A DNA stretch of 64,000 nt from Hydractinia symbiolongicarpus. Taxonomy: Eukaryota; Cnidaria; Hydrozoa; Anthoathecata; Hydractiniidae. Position 1 is the stretch's first letter. Every line of letters begins with the position of its first letter. Location of the stretch: NCBI RefSeq assembly GCF_029227915.1, contig NC_079875.1, positions 15,001,001-15,065,000 of the forward strand. Direction: 5' to 3'. The position numbers and the translations under genes are program-made. Below, piece by piece: positions 20,211 to 31,366 of the stretch. Under the pieces are notes generated by a model. The model was not told where the DNA came from. It ran no database searches and worked only from the letters and a program-made list of their open reading frames with translations.

Positions 20211-23200
20211 ATGTACAGAAAGATGGATCCTGTCATCAAAGGAATGAGAGAAGGCAGTAAAATACCAGTTCTTAGAAGTAAGCTGAAGAAAAAAACACAC
20301 CAGGTAAAAAATAAGAAAACCTGGAAAAGCTGGATTCCAATTCGAAAGAAGCAGCGTTCCTTCCACTGGAGTGACAACAAGCCACCAAACGTGAAAGAAG
20401 GCAGCGATGCCAAGAAATCAACTGTTGTGCAAAGACCTGCCAAGAAATATTACGATGAAAGAAAGCCAGCGAAAAAACGCGGTGGAGAGCATCCCATATC
20501 ACCTCAAAATTTTGTGCCAGCACCACCTCCTCGTCCAAGAAAGGATGAGTATGTTCCTGGTAAAAACAAAATAACTTATAACCTATCGTCCGGTTATGGT
20601 TTAACTCGAGATGATACAAGACCTAGCAGTGGAAGAGTACCGCGGCTCGAAATTGAAGCAACCAGACGTGCATTTGGAGTTGATTTCAAGTATCAACGGC
20701 GTCGTCAATATGACCCAAAGAAACCAGCTCGACCTCGTGTAAACAAGTTCTTGTTTCGCCAACGAAACGATGTTCAGGAGAACACAATCAACAAAGATAA
20801 AACCCGTGGTCCAAAAGAAATCATAAGCTTTCGTGGAAGAAGATTTTCAGGTCGTCAAAGAGACACGGAAAATGATAAATATGATCCAAGAAAACCATCC
20901 AGACCACGTGGTAAAAGCTCCTCGCTTTATGAATCTAAAAATGACCAAAAAACCTCGGTAACCGAATCACACAGCCCAAGAACGCTGATAAAACTCCGGG
21001 GTCGGGTTTTCACTGGGCATCAACGGGATACGCGAAAAGATGACTATGATCCTAGAAAACCAGCTATACCTCGCGGTAAACGATTTGAATATCACCAACC
21101 GGTAAATAAAAAAAGGGAAGCTCCAAAAAGACATAACGCAAAGAATCGTGGCCGTAACCCTGCCGACAGGACAGAAGAACATAGCTTCTTTCTGCCACCA
21201 ATTCAACATGGGCGAGAATATTTTCCACCTCGTCCACCAAGTTCAAGATTGGACAGAACATCAGCTCCTAGTCAAAATGTTGAGAAAAAAGGATTCTTGC
21301 CACATATTCAAATGTTTATGGAATCTACTCCAACGATTCAAAAACGCGGCCACAGAAGATTTAAAGCAGCTACTGATTATAATCTTCCAAGTTTGTGTAA
21401 CGCGACAACAGATGCAAAACACGCAGAATATTTATGTAATCGTAACTACGACGGTAGCCATCTTCGTCTACTATCTTACACAGCGTTGCCTTATTTACCC
21501 AAACCACCACCGACAAAACGATTTGCGAGACCAAGACAGTACAATGATTTAATGGAATCAGATGTCATTGTAGAATCAAAAGGCGAGAGTGAACTGTCGC
21601 AAAGATCGAGTGACATTGAACAACTTTCCCCAGAATTTTTGCAAGAATCAAGCAGCGTTGAGCAATCTACGCCAGAAATGTTGCAAGAATCGAGCGACGC
21701 TAAGCAGCCTTCGCCAGAATTGTTGCAAGAATCGAGCGACGTTGAGCGAGCTTCACCAGAATGGTTACAAGAAGCAAAAAAACCCATAAAGAACGAAAAC
21801 AACAAGCCTCAAGCTTGGTTTTTTGATTTTAATGACGACACAAATGAAACCAACAAGGAAGAGAAATACGATCATGGTAAGGAAAGCAACCATGAAATAC
21901 CCCAAGCATGGTTCTTTGATTTCAATGACAGCATTGAAAAAACTGCTCAGGAACAGAAATACAAACCAGCTAAATTGCCTACAGCTTGGACCATTAAAAT
22001 GGGAAGAAGCGACAAGGATGATGACGTGGTGAGAAAGAAACGTGCAGAACAGATTAAAGCTAAACTGGATAGCCGCAGAGATTTTATCCTTACTCTGGCT
22101 GACATTGAGAAATTAAAAGCATCCAATAAACCTTCCAGTTCGAAGAAATCTGATAGTGCATGCGATGGATTTGGATCAAGTGAAACAGGTAATTCCGAGC
22201 AAAGCTTAATATATAGAAAACAGATAAATAACATATTGCTGCAAGTAGTTGGTGGGTTCGTCTGCGGCTCCCCGTCCTGTCGACCGCGGCTCGCATCTAG
22301 GCAGTATGTCAGTGATGCGTAAAGTAATTCTTCTCCAATATAATGTTGAATGCGTAAATTTTTCTGTGTTCTGTTTTTTAGACTTCACCTTTATTACTTT
22401 CTATCCAGTTGTCATATTTATTTTCTCGTTGTTTTTTGCTTCGCATTCCCCGTTATATATTCTCGTGTTAGCATGTAATGAAAAAAACACAAAAACATTT
22501 TATAATGTTATGTCCTGTGTGTATAGGAAAAAGACATTTGTCTCACAGTAATAATCTGAGAAACCATGGAAACAACGAGGAGAAACATGAAGAAAAGGAT
22601 GAAGAAGAAGAAGACGAAGACACTTCGTACAACATTGACTGCTACAAGGAGAAACATAATCACGATGATAAAGACGATGGGAGTGATGGATGTGCAGAAA
22701 CTAAGCCGAAACAGCAAGATAGTGGTTACATCTTAAGTCAAGGCTCAGACACCATTAGATGTATTGACCATGGTAGTAAATACGACAGCTCTGCAGGGAG
22801 TGTGAATGGTCATCAGAATAACAGCGACATGCAGGAAGCATATAGCCATATGACCAATGCAAATGGTTATGTTCAGAACAGAGCATCTGGTGATAACCAA
22901 AAGGACACTGCAGGGAATGTAAGTGGTTATCAAAACAACAGCGACGTGCAGGAAGTATATAGCCATATGGCAAATGCAAATGATTATGTTGAGAACATAG
23001 CATCTGGTGATAACCAAACGAACTCTGAAGGGAATGTGAATGGTTGTCAAAACAACAGCGACATGCAAGATATGTACAGCCATATGGCAAATACAAATGG
23101 TTATGTTGAGAACAGAGTATCTGGTGATTACCAAAAGACCACAACAGGGATTGTGTATGATTGCGAGAATAACATAGAGACGGAGGAGGTGAATATCCAA

Positions 23201-24361
23201 ATGACAAATGCTAAGAAGGAGTGCGACAGAAATCAGAACCAAGAAGAATGCAATGTCTTTGCTAACGACAAAATAGCAGATAAGGTTGAAAATAAATCTG
23301 GCATGCAAGAAATACAACAAGATAAAGAAAGCTATAAGAATGCACTTGACTCTGGAAGTCAGGATAACTTTTACCAGCTCGAGAATAGTTCCAATGAATA
23401 TTTAGTAGATAAAAACAACCATCGTGACGATACAAGGCGTGAAAGATATTGTAAGCACTGCATTACTACTGAGCTGACGGGTAAAGACAATTTATGCATT
23501 ATGAAATGTATTGAATTGATGTGCAATAAAGAAAAGAAAATTAGGTGTGAAGATAATAGTGGCATTGCTAACACTCATAATATTCTTTACCACCAAATAG
23601 AAAAAGAGGGAAAACTTAGCGACAACTGTAGAAACTATGACATTGGTTGCAGTAGTCAGTATCTCAATGGATCTAAAAAACAGAGTTGCTCTGTTATTGA
23701 AGATGATATGTTTGGCTGTGACGACATATCAAATGAACAAGATTATCACAGCTATCTTTCATCATATATAAATGAGAAAGATGTAAAAGCTGTAACTGGA
23801 AATCCCACCGAAAAGGATATTATGTTTGGACAAAATACCACAGAGAAAAATGGTAAAAACAAAGAATATGATCAAGAAGAGATAAAAAATGGCAATAAAA
23901 AAGTTGATTGCAATATTGACAATAACAAAGAAAAGAAACATCACGATGAAGATAATAGAGGGAGTGTATGTGAGAACAACAGAAAAATACAATGTGATGA
24001 CACTCAAAACACAATTGGCAACGACGAAAAGAAACATCACGATGAAGATAATAGAGGGAGTGTATGTGAGAACAACAGAAAAATACAATATGATGACACT
24101 CAAAACACAATTGGCAACAACGAAAAGAAACATCACGATGAAGATAATAGAGGGAGTGTATGTGAGAACAGCAGAATAATACAATATGGTGACGCTCGAA
24201 ATACAATTAAAAATAAAGGAGAAACGAAACATCACGATGAAGATAATAGAGAGAATGTGTATGTGAGAACAGCAGAAAAATACATGATGAGCATGGTCAA
24301 AATACAATTGACAATAAAAACGAAACGAAACATCACGATGAAGATAATAGAGAGAGTGTAA
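20211..24361 (+). CDS. Large repetitive low-complexity protein (two exons inferred)
   Basis: Exon 1 runs from ATG 20211, 13 bp after an acceptor-like cttag, to 22188. Exon 2 runs 22527-24361. Joining at ...ACAG|gtaatt and ...gtatag|GAAAAAG keeps phase 1 on both sides, giving about 1,270 residues; unspliced, exon 1 would stop at 22322. No family was recognised. The N-terminal 450 residues are very basic with repeats of the form YDPRKPxxPRGK, RGRxF(S/T)GxQRDT and PPPRPRK. Next comes an acidic block of four 18-residue repeats (LLQESSDVEQxSPE type) and two PQAWFFDFND motifs. Exon 2 opens acidic (EEKHEEKDEEEEDED), then has three or four 39-residue repeats (QNNSDMQEVYSHMANAN...) and a 32-residue HHDEDNRGSVCENNRKIQ array. 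Probably an intracellular disordered scaffold or structural protein; that is inference. The frame breaks inside the last array (see findings). Confidence 0.6.
22785..23210 (+). repeat. 117-bp coding tandem repeat (3 good copies and one decayed)
   Basis: Each unit encodes about 39 residues built round QNNSDMQ, YSHMANANGYVEN and ASGDNQ. Copies start near 22795, 22912, 23029 and, weakly, 23146. Reading frame is kept through all copies, which supports translation of this region. Confidence 0.75.
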
Positions 24362-24691
24362 GTGATGACAGTAAAACAATACAACATGATGATGGTCTAA
24401 ATACAATTGAAATTAATGGGGAAAAGAGATATCACGATGAAGATGATAGAAAAAGAGTGTAAGTGAGGACAGCAGAAAGATTCAATATAATGAAGCTCGA
24501 AACACAACTGACAACAAAGAAAAGAATCATCGCAATGAAGATAACGAAAGTGTATGTGAGGACACCAAAACAATGCAATATGATGCCACTCAAAATACAA
24601 TAAAAAATAATAACGAAAAGAAACTTCGCGATGATGAAGATAATACACGGAGTGTACGTGAGGACAGCAAAACAGAACAATATGATGCTTA
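23926..24691 (+). repeat. 96-99-bp coding minisatellite, about eight copies
   Basis: The landmark 'gaaacatcacgatgaagata' occurs at 23935, 24031, 24127, 24226 and 24327 and in changed form at 24426, with weaker copies to about 24640. Spacing is 96, 96, 99, 101 and 99. The first three to four copies are in frame with the gene; the fourth and sixth each carry a 2-bp gain. Confidence 0.85.
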
Positions 24692-26971
24692 AAACTCGTG
24701 CGCTACATACAGTGGAAATTGTCGAAAAACTAGAAGGGAAAGTAATGTGTCACCAGAGAAGCTACAGCAATTTCAACTGTAAAGTTGATCAGAATGAATG
24801 CAGTGCGGTGGAGGCCAACGAAGGACATCATCGGGTTCATGTAGATACCGTTGATTATTAACAGGAATATGCAACAAAACACAACAAGACTGTTAGATTC
24901 GGAATGGCAGAAACATTTACTACAGATTCAATTGTTTTAGGCGCACTTCATTAAAATCTAACGAAAGACAATGAAAACGTGTAATCAATCGGAGATATGC
25001 AAATTTCTTCCAAGAGCTGAGAGAAAAAGAACAGGGGGGAAGAAAACGTAGACAGAAACTAGAATTAGAAATAATTTTTATAATGAGAAATAAATACTGT
25101 TTTTAGGATAACAAATATTCGGATAGATACTTGTTTTTTCTTTATAGTTTTTATTGACATTCATCTTTTGACGAAAAACAAAAGTTAGAGGTGACGTAGG
25201 CTATTTTGCTAGTCCGACTTACTTAATTCCCAAGGATGTTTTTTTTTTACCTTGTCTGTCAAATAATCACAAAGGCAAATATCACAGGGAACCAGGGTTT
25301 ACCTTGTTGGTTGATATTTATGTAATATCCTTTTATTTGTTATGGGAAAGGTTATTGTACCCTTTTTCGCGTAGGGAATTTCTGCTGCATTGCATAAGAG
25401 AATACATAGAGTACTATTGAATAACATTTCCCCATTTTTTTCGAAGGGATAAAATTTTCGAGGAATTGATTTAAATGATTATTTGAAAAAAAAACACACG
25501 AATGTTTTTTTACAAGCAGGATTTTGTTCCATAAATGTCACCGTGCTATATTATCAAACGAATTAAAATAAAACTAACTATGGCTTTTAATGACATAAAA
25601 TCCATTTCTCACTTCAGGTTAGTGGTAGTCATACTCTATATTGCGAAAATATGTGATGGGTGCTCTGCAATAGGATAAGTGTAACTTCGGGACAAGGTGG
25701 ATTCTGACTATTATTATTTAATGAAATGTTTTCTTGCAAAAATTGAGAATTACTTTTTTTTGGCAGTCTTGTCTCTGATGTTTTAGACAATAGCTTTTAA
25801 TTATTTGTTTCAATCAATTTAGCCTTCCTTTTTTTCACTAGTTTTTGTGTGTGTGCTCTGTTTTAATATATTCAGACATTTTTTGTAAGCATTTTGTAAA
25901 CCTTACCAACTTCATATCAGTCATGTAAACGACGTTGCTAACTAGGAGATCCGTAAAAGTGGTGGGTGACTTTTCCGAGATAACACTATAATCAGCACCA
26001 ATCTCCTTTGAGCTCAAGCGTTATTCTGTAAAATAGCTATGTAACATATAAAACTGCATAAGAAACAAAATGACAGACTACGTTGTGGTGATCAGCTTGA
26101 ATTTTAATTTTTTCACCTTTTGTAGAGCTGTTAGTTTGTCAACTAAAATCAGTTATAGACGATTGTTAAAATTTCACACCTAAAATTTAAGGTAATCCAC
26201 TCTTTATGTTTATTTAGCAGAGGAACTTTTCCTGATGAGCAGGATTAAAGTCTCTCCCCCGTCCGTAACGTAGCTAGCTACATGCTGTTTTGCCTGGTAG
26301 ATATGCTGGCTAGTTACCAGCCAGCTAATTTCATATTTTTGAACTGATCAGAGTAATATGAAGTGCCACAGAGCGTTATTAAACTGTACATCTTTTAGTT
26401 TTAAATTTACTAGGAAACAGTAAAAACAGTAAAATAAAAATGTATTCACATCATTCTTAAAACGTGGCTAGATTTTAAGTTTAACTAGCTAAAGCTAACA
26501 TATACAAAAGTTACGCTCTTAAAATTGCAATATTTTAACTTCTTTGTCACACTACCAATACCGTCTTTATAACTGTGTTAACTACGATTTTGTGACACTG
26601 CTAGTTAAAAGCTCTAAAAGTCAAAATTTTGGTGATACATTTTTCAAACTTACATGTAAACAACCAGCACCCGAAATTTGCTCATAACTAATCTCGTTTT
26701 CAAGATATTCTGCAATTTAGCATGCATATTTAGCGGAACTAAAGCAAATACTCCCCCGTAGAGGAAAAGGAGTAAATGAGTTCCTGCCGCAACGGCTGGT
26801 TTATTTTCATTCCTAGCAAGCAACTACTTTTTGCATTTTTCTATTTATAACGCTTACAAATAAAAAATAACAAATAAAACAAATAAAACAATTAAAATCG
26901 TGTAGTCTGGAAAAAAAAATTGAAAATCTTTGACTTGATTGGTCAAAAGTGATGGAAAACCTGTGTTTTAT
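24692..26971. other. Intergenic, no gene seen
   Basis: AT-rich. A diverged hairpin-family copy lies at about 25217-25305 (aattcccaagga ... accagggtttaccttg). Short TAGC-rich runs lie near 26270-26330. No coding region or RNA gene was identified. Confidence 0.5.
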
Positions 26972-29061
26972 AGGAAGATGCTTTATCCAAAATGCCATTC
27001 CGTGGTTTTAAATTTAAATTATTATTAGAATTACGTCATTCAAATATGACGTATTGTTGCGTAATACACCGAAATGCATTGGGTGCGCATTTAGCAGGAG
27101 TTCGCGGAAAAAGCCTGCTGGAGGCACACGCACGTGTTTTTGAGATTTTGTATACCGTTGAAGTTTTCAACTAAAATAAAACCTTTCGAACTGTAATCAT
27201 CGTTCAATAATGGAAATAAATAAAACGAATAATAAAAATCTAGATGATAAGTTGTCAAAGTTTTTTTTTATTATTCTTGGATATTATAAAGAAAAAATAA
27301 AAGCTAGAAATAAATCAAAATCGAAAATTTTTTTCCACCGGATACTTTGTAAATTGTAAAGAAAAACAGAAATATATATTCGAATCCATGGAAGATGTCG
27401 ATGTAGCAGTTAGAAATCTCGAGATAAAATCATTATCCCATTTCTCTGTTTATCAAAAAGATAAATCATTCGGAGTTGCTGGTGAGTTTTAAGTTATAAT
27501 AAAAAAAAATGATCTTTTGACCAAGAGAAACAAAAAGCAGTAGTCTTCTTTAAAAAAGAAAATCTTTGTGTGTGTTACCAACTTAATTTTTTAGATATTA
27601 ATTTAAAAAATCACAAGATTCTCTTCGAAGATATCAAGAACAAGGAGTCACCCCAACAAATCCTTTGGTCCGGAACTCCTTTTGTGATTGTTGGAAAAAA
27701 GTCGCTAGATTGCACGCGCGGCGTAGATCATGGCATATTAAAAAAGAAGAAAATACAGGATGAAAAAATCAAAGGAAAAGTATGTTTTACCTTTGCTTTG
27801 AAATCTGAAAAGGAAAAAGAAAGGAAAAATAATAACCTTTTTCTTATCTATAGGATTCTCAAACACATCGCAAGGTATACAGTAAGGCTCGGTTTATGGT
27901 TCAAAATTCGAAAAAACTTGGTTGTCCAGCAAAAATCATAATTCGTGACATCGCCTTTTTCCCAGACTTCAAAGTAAGCGCATTTATTTTTCCATTTCTC
28001 GTTTTGCCGTTTTAGTCTGACCATTTTCTGCTCATCTATCTAACTACCACAGGACGAAGACACTCCTGAAGATGACGAAGTTATGATAACACATGTGTCT
28101 GAGTGTGACACTCCTTTGCCGAAAAGAAGGAAGTTACTTTTCTCTAAAGAAGAAAGAAGCGCCATTGTTAACAAACAAATGTTAACTGACGAGTCAATAA
28201 ACATCGCAGAGTCTTTTGGTGTCACAATTCCCAACCATAGGCGGATTTCAAGACACGGTTGTTGGGAAGACGCAAAGTTTTGACATCGTGAAATACGAAG
28301 AAAATTACATCCAGTTGCTTCATGCTGGTTCTTTGCACTGGATATGCGTGGCAAATGTCAACAACAACAAAATTGACAACAGGTATTGCCAAATTTTTGA
28401 TAGCTTGACAAGTGGAAACGTTTCCGTGGATGTTGCAAATCAAATTTCCGCCTTTTCTTACTGCCAATCAGAAGAACTTGTTATCGATGTTATGCCTCTT
28501 CAGCAACAGAAAAATGGAGTTGACTGCGGCCTGTTTTCGATTGCTTTTGCTACATCATTAGCATTCGGTGAAAACGCATGCGATAAGATATATGGCAATG
28601 ATTCTCTTCGTCCACACCTTCAGTCATGTCTAGATGCTGGTTAAATGACTCCCTTACCAAGTAAGCTACGCGCAAGAAAGAGAACTTTAAGGCCGAAAAA
28701 ACAAATTTGGTAGAAATATATTGCGATTGCCGTATGCCATACAATACGGACGATGAAATGGTGGAATGTTCAGTGCATGGAGTGGTTTCACGATAAATGT
28801 GCAAACATTGCGAATGTCCAAGCTTTGTCACGAAGGAAATGGTTTTGTAAAAAATGTAAATAAATTTCTTCCAAAAAAACACATCATCATTCAACATTTC
28901 TTTCCTGTTTTACCCAAATATCTACTTCCGCAATAAAATCTGGGTAAATCGGGGATCTGGGTAATAAGTGCGGCTAAAGGAAGCCATATTTAATGCCGAA
29001 GTATTTTGAATAAGAGTAAATTTTAAACCACGGAATGGCATTTTGGATAAAGCATCTTCCT
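26972..29061. mobile_element. TIR-bounded DNA element carrying a CARF-like/Ulp1/PHD gene
   Basis: The left end (26972-27016) and right end (29017-29061) are inverted copies over 45 bases with about one mismatch, beginning AGGAAGATGCTTTATCC. Weaker similarity continues inward for another 40 or so bases. Immediately outside, 'gttttat' occurs on both sides (26965-26971 and 29062-29068), a good 7-bp target-site duplication. An alternative reading is an 11-bp duplication 'tgttttatagg', with the TIR starting three bases further in. The element is 2,090 bp and contains only the decayed gene at 27388-28863. No transposase was recognised, so it is either non-autonomous or the cargo protein belongs to the mobility machinery. 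Confidence 0.8.
27388..28863 (+). pseudogene. Decayed CARF-like DNA-binding / Ulp1 protease / PHD finger gene
   Basis: Exons with consistent phase: 27388-27481, 27595-27779, 27854-27973, then 28053-28863. Exons 2-3 encode a segment like the domain of calcium-response factor CARF (DCTRGVDHG, KKLGCPAKIIIRD, FFPDF). Exon 4 encodes a C48 Ulp1/SENP-type cysteine protease core: His in LHWICV, Asp in IFDS, Gln in MPLQQQ and Cys in GVDCGLFSIAFA. It ends with a PHD finger (YCDCRMP ... EWFHDKCANI ... WFCKKCK). Lesions: a 1-base frameshift near 28208-28213 just before the protease, TAA at 28642-28644, a frameshift near 28700 and another near 28770 inside the PHD finger. The protease core itself is open for 142 codons. 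The four-domain layout and the TIRs around it point to transposon cargo. Confidence 0.7.
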
Positions 29062-29312
29062 GTTTTATAGGCCAAAGGAACAGAGCATGATCGACAAATA
29101 AAAAACAGGACTAAACTTTTTCCGGGAATGTCAACGTTTTTACCGGAGTAAGAAACACGCAATGCGCATGCTCAAAGAAAAAATATATATCAGTAGCCAG
29201 ACTAAATTTGTTAAATAAAAATTACGTTTTGACTTTGTTGTTGAAAGATATTGTGAAGCTATTTCGGGAAGCAACATGTTTACTGATTAAAACAAACCAG
29301 TCCAGCTTTTTT

Positions 29313-31296
29313 CTACTCTTCTTTCTTTCCTTTTCCCACCCATGTTTTCATAGCAGTGTTCGTGTGAAGAAAGTCATATAAAGCATCGTATGCACACACT
29401 GGCAATACATTCATAACAGCAATTGCTGCGTATAAAATTCTTGGTATGTAAAGCACGATTTGGTTTTTTTGTATAGCGTCTACCATCTTTGTTGTTACGT
29501 AATCCGGATCGAGGACGTTTAAAAATGGTACATATGAGAATCGTGCAGCGCAACCTTTGAACATATCAGTGTGGATTTGGTATGGAAATATAGATGTACA
29601 ATGGATATTTTTTCCTAAATACAAAAATATATTTTTAAATTGAAAAATGAAGATCGGTTATTTCCTAAGCATTGCCTCTTCAGTTCTCATTGAAGCTGCT
29701 TTCAACAAGGGTTATTTTAAAGTGCCCTAACTGTGTTTAGTATGAAAATATGAATGCACAACTCCTACAATCGGAACATTTCTTTTTTTTTCATATAGTT
29801 GAGCAACTTTTTTGAGCAAAATTTCGCGAAAATAAACAAAATTCGAGGCCTTACCAAGCAATCGAATTTCTTGTCTCAATGCACGCATGAAAACAGACGC
29901 TGCTGCTTTAGATGGACCATAATCTGAAACGCCACTTAAAGAATCCAAGGCTAAAATGGAGGATACACAAACAATATGACCATGATTCTGTTCTAACATG
30001 TGCGGTAAAAATGTCTTCACTAAGGTATAGTGCGAAATCACATTCACTTCAAATGTACGCGATATATCAGCGCTTGTCAATTCTGTGAAATACTTTCCCG
30101 CCACTACGCCTGCATTGTTGATAAGCATTGTTGGATGCCCTATGTTGTTGATCACGTGGTTTGACACACTTTCTACTTCATTGTGATTGGTTATGTCGCA
30201 TTTAAACGCGTATGCTACTGTTTTTTTATTGTTTGAATTTAATGAATTAGCAAGTTCGTGCACATTTTTCTCATCGATGTCGTATAAAACAAGGATACAT
30301 CCTGAAACAAATACAAAACAAAATAAATTAATAAATAAAATCAGACAATATCTTATGACTGCCTTTTGTTTGTGTTATCGAGTATCCGAGATAACACGAG
30401 TCAACTACATCTGCTTTTATAAGCAAAAAGTTTTTATCCGTATAACAATATATAGGCTGAAAGTTTAAGGACATGGTCTTTTGTTTATCTAGCCTCGACA
30501 TATGCTTATGTCCAGGCTAGATAAACTAAAAACGAGTGTAAAAACGAGTGTTTTCATAAAACATAATTTTTTTCCAAATCATAAAATAGGAGAACAATAA
30601 AAAGAAACAAAAAATCACAAAAAAATCAATGTCTCTTCAAAACAAAATTAAATTGACTTGTCAAAAAATGTTTTCTACGTCATCGTGTCCAATATAACAA
30701 ACTCAATACATCAGAAACGAAAAAGATGCATAAATAAAATGAAATAAGAGATAGGATAGATAAATATCACGAGAATAAAGTTCAAAAAATAAATAAATAA
30801 AAACAATATTGAGGCGGGACTCAAAATACACTATGTTTATAAAAAAAGATATATTTTGCGTAGTTGTTTTTACGGTTGATGATCGTGAATGTGGAAGTTG
30901 GCGTTTCGTGAAGAAAAATAAACGAACAAATAATAAAGAGAATTCACACTATCATTGGAAAGCTCGAAATATTGAGTTTTACGAATAGTAAAGTTGCTCC
31001 AATTATGTGACCTCTAAAAAAAGTGTCGAACATGTAAAAGAGAATGAAGATCATTTGAAAGAACAGTGAAATCAAGCAGCAGTAAACTAAGCTTTTCTAC
31101 CTTTTCGCACTAACTTTTCAGCAAGTAACGAACCAATATGTCCAGCTGCACCAGTAAGTAGGACAACTTCACCTGTCAAATCTTTACGTGGTGTGTAGAA
31201 GAATTTCACCCAAGACTTCAACACCTCATAGACGGCAGTGAAAAGCATGAGAAATACATCTGAAGTAACTTCAACACACGCTTTCATATCGACCAT
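29313..31296 (-). CDS. Short-chain dehydrogenase/reductase, SDR16C / 17-beta-HSD11-like
   Basis: NAD(P)-dependent oxidoreductase of the membrane-associated retinol/steroid group. Exons on the minus strand: 31296-31101, 30301-29855, 29614-29313. Donors are gtagaa and gtaagg, acceptors tttcag and tttag. Phases fit and give 314 residues, normal for the family. Residues 1-33 form a hydrophobic N-terminal anchor (VFLMLFTAVYEVL). The cofactor loop is VVLLTGAAGHIG, Asp of VLYDID suits NAD-type binding, NNAG is followed by the catalytic Ser (VSSILAL), and YGPSK provides Tyr and Lys. C-terminal PYQIHTDMF is typical of the group. Oddity: the glycine motif is TGxxGxxG rather than TGxxxGxG. Its ATG is 70 bp from the stop of the UPF0235 gene on the same strand. 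Substrate unknown. Confidence 0.9.
30484..30530. repeat. Perfect-type hairpin in SDR intron 1
   Basis: 'gtttatctagcctcgacata' pairs with 'tatgtccaggctagataaac' with one mismatch over 20 bases and a few-base loop. Could be the footprint of a tiny inverted-repeat element. Confidence 0.6.
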
Positions 31297-31366
31297 TTTG
31301 ATGATAAAATATAAGTTCGATACAAGCGATGCTTATAAATTGCAGCAGTCGATTGGTTGGATTAAA
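31297..31366 (-). promoter_or_regulatory. 70-bp spacer between UPF0235 stop and SDR start
   Basis: On the minus strand it reads tag-tttaatccaaccaatcg, then 'ctgcaatttataagcatcgc'. That gives a CCAAT box and a TATA-like tttataag, but no AATAAA poly(A) signal. It must hold the end of one transcript and the start of the next, or both genes lie on one pre-mRNA. Confidence 0.4.

Noticed and set aside
20096-21261. Minus-strand ORFs over the large repetitive gene
   Set aside because: Shadow frames; the plus frame is longer, has repeats that conserve protein sequence, and carries the splice sites.
22745-24406. Long minus-strand frames rich in His/Ile/Cys/Leu opposite the repeat gene
   Set aside because: They are mirror frames of the in-phase tandem repeats on the plus strand.
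23926-24691. CRISPR-like array (regular repeats of about 96 bp)
   Set aside because: Units are contiguous and diverged with no unique spacers, encode protein, and the genome is eukaryotic.
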